The notes below the pieces were generated by a model. The model was not told the origin of the DNA. It was given only the letters and a program-made list of their open reading frames with translations, and did not search any database. From an uncultured Prevotella sp. (lineage in GTDB: Bacteria; Bacteroidota; Bacteroidia; Bacteroidales; Bacteroidaceae), in NCBI GenBank assembly GCA_937877595.1, contig CALFIY010000019.1, positions 1-22,977 on the forward strand: DNA of 22,977 nucleotides, in the 5' to 3' direction. The translations under genes and the position numbers were made by a program. This document shows positions 9,124 to 14,901 of the stretch, in pieces. Numbering within the stretch: the stretch's first letter is position 1; each line of letters opens with the position of its first letter.

Positions 9124-9869
9124 GTAAGTTAAATACGAATTCCAACGCGTACATTATTATATATAGTGCGATACTCGTCGTCGTTGTGGCCTTCCTACTG
9201 GCATTCGTCTATCAGGCGCTGAAGCCAATGCAGGACGCCAATGTGAAACTCGACGTGAAGAAACAAATACTCTACTCTCTGAATATCCGCGACCTTGACG
9301 GCGCTGAGGCTGAGGCCAAATACAGCGAGGTGGTAAAGGAAGAGCAAGACGTGGATGGTAAGAAAGTCTACACCTGCGAGATTGATGGCGAGGAAATTAG
9401 CGTTTTTGCTCTGAAAGGAATGGGCCTCTGGGGTGGCATCAGTGGTTATCTGGCCGTTCATAATCAGGATGGCCCTACGATATACGGCGCCTACTTCAAC
9501 CATGAGAGCGAGACGGCCGGACTTGGTGCAGAAATAAAAGACTCACAGGCCTGGCAGGAGAAGTTTATCGGCAAGAAATTGTTTAAAGGCAGCGATTATG
9601 CAAACGTGGCATTGTCTGTTGTAAAGAAAGTGGAGGATCCGGAGACGCAGGTTGACTGTGTGACGGGTGCTACGTTGACCTCAAATGGTGTCGATGCCAT
9701 GCTGAAGAATTGTCTGAAAAATTTCTCCAAGCAGTTGACTGCATCAGCATGCTGTGTAGAAAAGAAGAGCGGTTCATGCTGTGCAGCAGAGAAGACAGAT
9801 TCGTGCTGTGCCGGCAATGAGGCTAAGGACTGCTGTCCAGAAAGTGGAATTAAAGCAAAGGAGGAGTAA
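9120..9869 (+). CDS. nqrC: Na+-translocating NADH:quinone reductase subunit C with an added Cys-rich C-terminal tail
   Basis: A 249-residue protein with one N-terminal membrane segment (about 11-30) and a periplasmic FMN-binding domain. The flavinylation motif D-x-x-[S/T]-G-A-T is present as DCVTGAT (179-185), with Thr185 the expected FMN acceptor for an ApbE-type flavin transferase, followed by LTSNGVDAML. NqrC passes electrons between the 2Fe-2S centre of the membrane subunits and the FMN of NqrB. The odd part is the tail after about residue 207: Cys pairs at 211/212, 220/221, 229/230 and 238/239, exactly nine residues apart, with Lys/Glu/Ser-rich spacers. The well-studied NqrC proteins I know have no such tail. 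By topology it should be periplasmic. Confidence 0.96.
   Translation: MSKLNTNSNAYIIIYSAILVVVVAFLLAFVYQALKPMQDANVKLDVKKQILYSLNIRDLDGAEAEAKYSEVVKEEQDVDGKKVYTCEIDGEEISVFALKGMGLWGGISGYLAVHNQDGPTIYGAYFNHESETAGLGAEIKDSQAWQEKFIGKKLFKGSDYANVALSVVKKVEDPETQVDCVTGATLTSNGVDAMLKNCLKNFSKQLTASACCVEKKSGSCCAAEKTDSCCAGNEAKDCCPESGIKAKEE
9750..9857 (+). repeat. 27-bp coding repeat producing four Cys-Cys dyads
   Basis: Four units of 27 bp start at 9750, 9777, 9804 and 9831. Each begins with TGCTGT (Cys-Cys) and continues with a diverged Lys/Glu/Ala/Ser spacer. The spacing is exact although the spacers differ, which suggests old duplication with the Cys pairs kept. Confidence 0.8.
9860..9864 (+). promoter_or_regulatory. 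Strong Shine-Dalgarno sequence for nqrD
   Basis: GGAGG within AAAGGAGGAG lies 8 nt before the nqrD ATG at 9873 and inside the last codons of nqrC. Together with the nqrC SD it suggests SD-driven translation at these tightly packed junctions. Confidence 0.65.
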
Positions 9870-9872
9870 ACT

Positions 9873-10496
9873 ATGGCACTATTCAGTAAACAAAATAAGG
9901 AGGTCTTCTGCAATCCGTTGAACCTCGACAATCCTATTCTTATTCAGGTATTGGGCATTTGCTCTGCGCTTGCCGTCACTTCGCAGTTGAAGCCAGCCAT
10001 TGTTATGGGCTTGGCCGTGACGGTGATTACCGCTTTCTCGAATGTGATAATCTCGATTATCCGCAACACTATCCCCAACCGCATCCGTATCGTGGTGCAA
10101 CTGGTGGTTGTTGCCGCTCTCGTGACTATTGTCTCCCAGATACTTAAGGCTTTTGCCTACGATGTGAGCGTCCAACTGAGTGTATATGTCGGACTGATTA
10201 TCACAAACTGTATTCTGATGGGACGCCTTGAGGCTTTTGCCATGACAAACAAGCCGTGGCCGTCGTTCCTCGACGGTGTTGGCAACGGACTGGGCTATGC
10301 CATGATACTTGTTATCGTCGGTGCTTTCCGCGAATTCTTCGGCCGTGGAAGTCTGCTTGGCTTCCAGATTATTCCACATGGCGTTTACGACTTTGGATAT
10401 CAGAACAATGGAATGATGACAATGCCTGCCATGGCGCTCATACTTGTGGGTTGTGTGATATGGATACACCGTGCTTACTTCTATAAGGAAAAATAA
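9873..10496 (+). CDS. nqrD: Na+-translocating NADH:quinone reductase subunit D
   Basis: A 207-residue membrane protein with about six hydrophobic segments, the normal NqrD length. NqrD and NqrE are homologous, inverted-topology subunits that together hold a 2Fe-2S cluster in the middle of the membrane. The two expected ligand cysteines are present: Cys30 in GICSALAVTSQLKP and Cys113 in TNCILMGRLEAFA. It starts 3 nt after the nqrC stop behind a strong SD. A 78-nt gap separates it from nqrE, the longest within the operon; that gap contains no convincing promoter or hairpin. Confidence 0.97.
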   Translation: MALFSKQNKEVFCNPLNLDNPILIQVLGICSALAVTSQLKPAIVMGLAVTVITAFSNVIISIIRNTIPNRIRIVVQLVVVAALVTIVSQILKAFAYDVSVQLSVYVGLIITNCILMGRLEAFAMTNKPWPSFLDGVGNGLGYAMILVIVGAFREFFGRGSLLGFQIIPHGVYDFGYQNNGMMTMPAMALILVGCVIWIHRAYFYKEK

Positions 10497-10574
10497 TTTT
10501 AACAAGGACTAATGGGCTAACGTGAAAGGAAAAAAGCCGTAAAGTCTGGATGTCTTTGCAAAAAATAAAGAATT

Positions 10575-11201
10575 ATGGAACATATAATTAGTTTGTTATT
10601 CCGTTCGATTTTCGTCGACAATATGATTTTCGCCTTTTTCCTCGGCATGTGTTCTTACCTTGCCGTGTCGAAAACGGTGAAGACGTCAATGGGATTAGGT
10701 TTAGCCGTTACATTCGTGCTTACCGTCACGGTGCCTGTCAACTATCTGTTGCAGACTAAGGTGCTGGGGCCGGGCTGCCTCGTTGAAGGCGTTGACCTCA
10801 GTTATCTGTCGTTTATTCTTTTCATTGCTGTTATAGCAGGTATGGTGCAGTTGGTGGAAATGACAGTCGAGAAATACTCGCCGTCTCTCTATGCTGCGCT
10901 GGGAATTTTTCTGCCGTTGATAGCCGTCAACTGTGCTATCATGGGTGCCTCGCTCTTCATGCAGCAGCGTATAATGATGGATGCCAGCAATTCACAGGCC
11001 ATCACCAGCATATGGGATGCCATCGTCTATGGCTTCGGCTCCGGTCTTGGCTGGACATTGGCTATTGTTGCAATGGGAGCCATTCGCGAAAAAATGCAGT
11101 ATAGCGATGTGCCACGTCCTCTGCAGGGATTGGGTATAGTGTTCATAACTGTGGGATTGATGGCGATGGCTATGATGTGTTTCTCTGGACTTAATATTTG
11201 A
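10575..11201 (+). CDS. nqrE: Na+-translocating NADH:quinone reductase subunit E
   Basis: A 208-residue polytopic membrane protein, partner of NqrD. The two cluster-ligand cysteines are seen at Cys26 (FLGMCSYLAVSK) and Cys120 (AVNCAIMGAS), the same numbers I recall for the Vibrio cholerae subunit. Family blocks LGLAVTFVLT and GFGSGLGWTLAIVAMGAIREK are also clear. The start is the ATG at 10575. Its TGA at 11199-11201 is followed 5 nt later by the ATG of nqrF. Confidence 0.97.
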   Translation: MEHIISLLFRSIFVDNMIFAFFLGMCSYLAVSKTVKTSMGLGLAVTFVLTVTVPVNYLLQTKVLGPGCLVEGVDLSYLSFILFIAVIAGMVQLVEMTVEKYSPSLYAALGIFLPLIAVNCAIMGASLFMQQRIMMDASNSQAITSIWDAIVYGFGSGLGWTLAIVAMGAIREKMQYSDVPRPLQGLGIVFITVGLMAMAMMCFSGLNI

Positions 11202-11206
11202 TAGGC

Positions 11207-12472
11207 ATGATACAATTTATAGCATATAGCATTGGAGTTTTCCTGCTGGTAATACTCCTTTTGGTGATTATTCTGCTGGTGGCAAAGAAGTATCTGTCGC
11301 CATCAGGCAATGTGAATATAGAGATAAACGGTGATCGTACCATTTCTGTGGAACAGGGCAACTCCCTTATGGCAACGCTCAATGCCAATGGCGTGTTTTT
11401 GCCAAGCGCATGTGGCGGCAAGGCATCTTGCGGACAATGTAAGGTGCAGGTGCTTGAGGGTGGAGGAGAAATCCTTGACAGTGAAAAGCCACACTTCTCG
11501 CGCAAGGAGCAGAAGGCCGGCTGGCGTTTGGGTTGCCAATGCAAGGTGAAAGGCGATCTGAAGATACATGTCGACGAGTCGATACTTGGTGTTAAGGAGT
11601 ACGAATGTACTGTTATTTCCAATAAGAATGTTGCCACATTCATCAAGGAATTCAAGGTGCAACTTCCTCCAGGTGAGCATATGGACTTCATTCCTGGCTC
11701 TTATGCGCAGATTAAGATTCCTACATTCTTGATTGATTACGACAAGGATATTGACAAGAGTCTTATCGGTGAAGAATATCTGCCGTCGTGGGAAAAGTTT
11801 GGTCTGTTCCCACTGAAGTGTGTCAATACAGAGCCCACCATCCGCGCCTATTCCATGGCCAACTATCCAGCCGAGGGTGATGTCTTTATGCTTACGGTGC
11901 GTATTGCCACGCCGCCGTTTAAAGCCGACAAGAGCGGTTTCATGGAGGTTAACCCTGGTATAGCGTCAAGTTATATTTTCTCGCTGAAGCCTGGTGACAA
12001 GGTTGTGATGTCAGGACCTTTTGGAGATTTCCATCCACATTTCGACTCAAAGAAAGAAATGATTTGGGTAGGCGGTGGCGCTGGTATGGCACCGCTTCGT
12101 GCGCAGATAATGCACATGACAAAGACCCTGCACACCACAGACCGTGAGATGCACTACTTCTATGGAGCACGTGCCTTGAATGAGGTGTTCTATCTTGACG
12201 ATTTCCTCGGCTTGGAGAAAGAATATCCAAACTTCCACTTCCATCTGGCACTCGACAGACCTGATCCTGCCGCGGATGCAGCAGGTGTGAAATACACTCC
12301 CGGCTTTGTACATCAGGTAATGCTCAATACATATCTAAAGGATCACGAAGCACCGGAGGATGTAGAGTATTACATGTGCGGCCCTGGCCCGATGTCGGCA
12401 GCAGTAGTTCAGATGCTCGACTCACTTGGAGTAGAGCCGGAAAGCATTATGTACGATAACTTCGGCGGATAG
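11207..12472 (+). CDS. nqrF: Na+-translocating NADH:quinone reductase subunit F (NADH dehydrogenase subunit)
   Basis: A 421-residue protein that oxidises NADH and feeds electrons into Nqr. It has one N-terminal membrane segment (about 5-26). A ferredoxin-like 2Fe-2S domain has Cys69, Cys75, Cys78 (ACGGKASCGQC) and Cys110. A ferredoxin-reductase-like module has the FAD motif RAYS (213-216), the NAD-binding GGGAGMAPLRAQ, MCGPGPM, and the family C-terminus DNFGG. I chose the ATG at 11207 over the TTG at 11198, which would add three residues and overlap nqrE by 4 nt; the ATG also puts each Cys one residue before its Vibrio counterpart. It is the last nqr gene and converges on the AAA-CYTH gene. 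Confidence 0.97.
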   Translation: MIQFIAYSIGVFLLVILLLVIILLVAKKYLSPSGNVNIEINGDRTISVEQGNSLMATLNANGVFLPSACGGKASCGQCKVQVLEGGGEILDSEKPHFSRKEQKAGWRLGCQCKVKGDLKIHVDESILGVKEYECTVISNKNVATFIKEFKVQLPPGEHMDFIPGSYAQIKIPTFLIDYDKDIDKSLIGEEYLPSWEKFGLFPLKCVNTEPTIRAYSMANYPAEGDVFMLTVRIATPPFKADKSGFMEVNPGIASSYIFSLKPGDKVVMSGPFGDFHPHFDSKKEMIWVGGGAGMAPLRAQIMHMTKTLHTTDREMHYFYGARALNEVFYLDDFLGLEKEYPNFHFHLALDRPDPAADAAGVKYTPGFVHQVMLNTYLKDHEAPEDVEYYMCGPGPMSAAVVQMLDSLGVEPESIMYDNFGG

Positions 12473-12476
12473 TCGT

Positions 12477-12555
12477 ACAGGAAATAGCAAGAAAACGATA
12501 GGCAGTGCTATCGCTTCAACGCAATGTTGTAAGCATAGTACTGCCTATTTCCTGT
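12477..12555. terminator. Inverted repeats at the nqrF / AAA-CYTH convergent junction
   Basis: A short hairpin CGATAG (12496-12501), loop GCAGTG, CTATCG (12508-12513) lies over the stop codon of the minus-strand gene. An outer pair, ACAGGAAATAG (12477-12487) and CTATTTCCTGT (12545-12555), is an exact 11-bp match, and GGCAGT (12501-12506) can pair with ACTGCC (12540-12545). No T-run is attached. The position suggests a two-way terminator, but the structures compete and the evidence is limited. Confidence 0.35.
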
Positions 12556-13611
12556 TACATCCTCTACAACTTGCAGGAAAGGAGGGAAGTTTACTGCTTC
12601 CTGTTGCGCAATGCCTTTTGTTTCAAGAATAAGCAGATTGTCAACAGGCTCATGGTAGGTGTCGAGTTCAAAGTATTGGCCATGCCAGATGAAACTTCGG
12701 CGCGTCTTCCTGATAGTAGCACGATATGGATCTGCCTGTTGCAGTAGCGATTCGTACAGGGCATTGCTCACCTGGCGTTCTGTCTCTAACACCTCTGTTG
12801 GCGAAACGCGTTTCTTCGTCTTGTGAACATTGACATATTCGCCGTGCCATCCGCGACGTCGTAAGCGTACTTCGCAGTCGGGGTCGGCCACAAGGTATGT
12901 TTGTGTGATGTCGCTTTCAATACATTCTGGCAGTGAGCCGGTGAGTCGTACAATATACTTTCGCTCTTCTTCTATGGGCTGTGGAATTCCAAGCACGTTG
13001 GAGATTTCTTTCAGCACACGGCGCAGTTTTGCATCAAAGTCGTCGTGATTGTTGATGACGCGCAGATGCGGATGCCCCGTCCATGCGCGGTTCACTTTCT
13101 TGTCAAGGTCGCGGGCTATCTGTAGTCCTTCCTCATTTGCCTGCTCATAGCGTGTGGAATTTGTAGCCACGGTGTAGTACTGCTCGGCGCCGTCGGCTGC
13201 TGAGACAAGGTGTAGCACGGCATCATAGCGCTCGCGCAACTTATTGGAGTCAGTTCCTGATTTTTGCGTTATGTCTTTCCACATTTCGGGGGTCATGTAT
13301 GCCGAAATGTCCATGGTGCCGCGGTCACAGACAATGAATGCTGGCTTTGTGCAGGTCTCTGCCAACCGCATGAAACTATCTTCCAAGGCTAACTGTGTCT
13401 CCAGTATGGCACGCTCTCCCTCGTAGTAAAGATTCTTGTTAGGTGTAAGATAGTTCCATCCGCCTTGACTGTATAGAGTTGGCACTTCTGGTACGGTAAA
13501 GACCTTGAACCCGAGACTTGAGAAATGTTCTATGATGCGAACCAAGGCTGTTGTTTTACCAGCACAAGGGCCTCCGGTCAGCACTATGCGCTTTATTTTA
13601 GTTTCTGCCAT
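12508..13611 (-). CDS. AAA ATPase (NadR/Ttd14 type) fused to a CYTH-like domain
   Basis: A 367-residue cytoplasmic protein. The N-terminal part has a P-loop GGPCAGKTT (13-21) in an AAA_28-like (NadR/Ttd14) nucleotide-binding domain up to about residue 208. The second part (about 213-365) has the CYTH signature E-x-E-x-K (Glu214, Glu216, Lys218), then basic strands RLRRRG and HKTKKRV and acidic or mixed strands, consistent with a triphosphate-tunnel fold. The same two-domain order occurs in animal Ttd14 and related bacterial proteins. Reaction and substrate are unknown; phosphate transfer or hydrolysis on a nucleotide or phosphorylated metabolite is an inference. I chose the ATG at 13611 over the more distant ATG at 14019, because the homologous sequence starts at MAETKIKRIVLTGGP and the extension crosses the divergent control region. 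Confidence 0.85.
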   Translation of the reverse strand: MAETKIKRIVLTGGPCAGKTTALVRIIEHFSSLGFKVFTVPEVPTLYSQGGWNYLTPNKNLYYEGERAILETQLALEDSFMRLAETCTKPAFIVCDRGTMDISAYMTPEMWKDITQKSGTDSNKLRERYDAVLHLVSAADGAEQYYTVATNSTRYEQANEEGLQIARDLDKKVNRAWTGHPHLRVINNHDDFDAKLRRVLKEISNVLGIPQPIEEERKYIVRLTGSLPECIESDITQTYLVADPDCEVRLRRRGWHGEYVNVHKTKKRVSPTEVLETERQVSNALYESLLQQADPYRATIRKTRRSFIWHGQYFELDTYHEPVDNLLILETKGIAQQEAVNFPPFLQVVEDVTGNRQYYAYNIALKR

Positions 13612-13636
13612 AGCAATTGAAAAACTTATGTGGCAG

Positions 13637-13644
13637 CAAAAGTA
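13637..13644 (-). promoter_or_regulatory. Candidate promoter for the AAA-CYTH gene
   Basis: On the minus strand this reads TACTTTTG, matching TAnnTTTG. It would start RNA near 13630, about 19 nt before the ATG at 13611, which supports that start. No TTTG is visible at the -33 position. Confidence 0.45.
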
Positions 13645-13693
13645 GCAAAATTTTTTATGATGGCGTGATAAGTATGCTGTTTTTCTTGAAAAA

Positions 13694-13726
13694 CTTGTTT
13701 GGTTTTGGAAAACGTGCTTATCTTTG
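13694..13726 (+). promoter_or_regulatory. Promoter-like element far upstream of the ATP-grasp gene
   Basis: TATCTTTG (13719-13726) matches the -7 element. CTTG at 13694-13697 is 21 bp upstream and TTTG at 13698-13701 is 17 bp upstream; neither is ideal. Any RNA would start near 13732 and soon meet the hairpin at 13773-13805. Confidence 0.4.
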
Positions 13727-13731
13727 CTGTA

Positions 13732-13813
13732 CGAAAGGAAACAAATTTCTCCCGCAGAACTGAAAGGGTAGCACCGTAATCGGGTAAGAAAATTATTTCT
13801 ACGGTTTTTCTTT
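13732..13813 (+). ncRNA. Candidate short non-coding RNA or attenuated leader
   Basis: Bounded by the promoter-like element ending at 13726 and a hairpin with a T-rich tail. The stem is ACCGT (13773-13777) with ACGGT (13801-13805), extended by AGAAA (13787-13791) with TTTCT (13796-13800) around loop ATTA, with a 9-nt bulge on the 5' side; TTTTCTTT follows. CCCG (13751-13754) could also pair with CGGG (13781-13784) in the bulge. No ORF of note is inside. The existence of the RNA is inferred, and I recognise no RNA family. Confidence 0.28.
13773..13813 (+). terminator. Hairpin with T-rich tail (intrinsic terminator or attenuator)
   Basis: Two stacked 5-bp helices (13773-13777 with 13801-13805; 13787-13791 with 13796-13800) are followed directly by TTTTCTTT. 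It ends about 115 bp before the ATP-grasp start, so it could stop read-through or attenuate a longer upstream transcript. Confidence 0.4.
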
Positions 13814-13860
13814 GACTTAAAGTGCAAAGCGCAGGCGAAATCTCCGTCTCGGCATAAAAA

Positions 13861-13905
13861 ATAAACCAGTTTATTTTGTTCTGCCCTCGACTTTCCGTAA
13901 TTTTG
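13861..13905 (+). promoter_or_regulatory. Promoter of the ATP-grasp/GH43 pair with adjoining inverted repeat
   Basis: TTTG (13875-13878), a 19-bp gap and TAATTTTG (13898-13905) form a full Bacteroidota promoter. Directly before the -33 element is the inverted repeat ATAAAC-CA-GTTTAT (13861-13874), which could be an operator or part of an extended promoter. Transcription would start near 13911, which excludes the ATG at 13876 and would leave the ATG at 13912 almost leaderless, so it favours the ATG at 13927. Confidence 0.7.
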
Positions 13906-13926
13906 CCAGTGATGAGTTGTGTGAAG

Positions 13927-14901
13927 ATGACGCTGCATGTTTTTAATCCTGACCACGATATTGCCCTGGCTGCAAATCTGGACAACTTCACTCCGCCCCG
14001 TGCCGGCAGAGAATTGCACAGGGATCTGGGCTGGCTGCCAGTGTTGTGGGCCGAGTCGGGGGATATCGTATACACAATGCAGGATGACGTAAGTACATCA
14101 CAGATGGCTGCCGTGACGCACGTGGAGCCATGGGGATGGGATAGGGCCTTGCTGGCAACACTTCTGCGCAAGGGTGTCCGTCCTTCTGTTATGCCTACGG
14201 TAGAACAGGTGGAAGTTATACGTCAACTGTCGCACAGACGTAATACGATAGCCATACTCTCTTCTCTCCGCAAAGATTTTGATGTATTGCTTCCTCTGGA
14301 ATGTACTTCCATGGACGAAGCAAAAACTGCCATCGCTACATTCGGCCATGCTGTACTCAAGTCGCCGTGGTCGTCGAGCGGCCGTGGAGTGCGCTTTGTC
14401 AGTGACGGGAATGTGACAAATGCCGATTTGGGTTGGATGAAGAATGTCATAAGTTTGCAGGGCTCAGTAATGGTAGAGAAGAGATACAGCAAGATTCTTG
14501 ATTTTGGAATGGAATTCCATGCAGAGGCAGACGGTAGCGTATGCTATTCCGGGCTGTCGCTGTTTGTCACGTCTGGCGGCGCATACGTTGGGAATGTTCT
14601 TGCCACAGAGACTGCCAAGCGCAAAATGCTGGACAGTGTGGCTGTCGTGCAAGTCGACAAGTTGCAGGAAATGTTATGCAGCACGCTTGCTACATTTCTC
14701 GCATGCCGGTATTCTGGGCCGTTGGGCGTAGACATGATGGTGATGGATGGCGGAACAATCCATCCATGCGTGGAGGTAAACCTGCGTCGCACCATGGGTC
14801 ATGTCGCCCTGCACCTGAGTCCGTCGGACGGTGCGGTGAGCAGGGTGATGAAAGTGGTATACACGGGAAAAGACTATAAATTAATAATAGACAACCTATG
14901 A
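13927..14901 (+). CDS. ATP-grasp-like protein of unknown substrate
   Basis: A 324-residue soluble protein with no signal peptide. It begins MTLHVFNPDHDIALAAN, a conserved-looking N-terminal block. The C-terminal half looks like an ATP-grasp fold: a Lys and Gly-rich loop KSPWSSSGRGV (145-155), MVEKRY (182-187), LGVDMMV (266-272) and the metal-binding style E-x-N in PCVEVNLRRTMG (Glu283, Asn285). ATP-grasp enzymes join a carboxylate to an amine or thiol through an acyl-phosphate, but I cannot name the substrate. The start at 13927 is preferred because the promoter ends at 13905; ATGs at 13876 and 13912 are alternatives. Its stop overlaps the GH43 start by 4 nt (ATGA), so the two are probably co-translated, although no functional link is obvious. 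Confidence 0.72.
   Translation: MTLHVFNPDHDIALAANLDNFTPPRAGRELHRDLGWLPVLWAESGDIVYTMQDDVSTSQMAAVTHVEPWGWDRALLATLLRKGVRPSVMPTVEQVEVIRQLSHRRNTIAILSSLRKDFDVLLPLECTSMDEAKTAIATFGHAVLKSPWSSSGRGVRFVSDGNVTNADLGWMKNVISLQGSVMVEKRYSKILDFGMEFHAEADGSVCYSGLSLFVTSGGAYVGNVLATETAKRKMLDSVAVVQVDKLQEMLCSTLATFLACRYSGPLGVDMMVMDGGTIHPCVEVNLRRTMGHVALHLSPSDGAVSRVMKVVYTGKDYKLIIDNL

Larger units (their letters stand above)
13612..13926. other. Divergent control region between the AAA-CYTH and ATP-grasp genes
   Basis: This 315-bp stretch has no credible protein gene. From left to right it holds a minus-strand promoter-like element (13637-13644), a plus-strand promoter-like element (13719-13726), a hairpin with a T-rich tail (13773-13813), an inverted repeat touching a -33 element (13861-13874), and a full Bacteroidota promoter (13875-13905). 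Base composition is AT-rich compared with the flanking genes. Confidence 0.6.

Noticed and set aside
13612..14019. N-terminal extension of the AAA-CYTH protein to 14019
   Set aside because: The P-loop domain begins at the internal ATG at 13611, a promoter-like element lies at 13637-13644, and the extension would overlap the divergent ATP-grasp gene.
13626..14171. 181-codon minus-strand open frame across the control region and the start of the ATP-grasp gene
   Set aside because: It covers promoter elements and opposes a better-supported gene; no family features.
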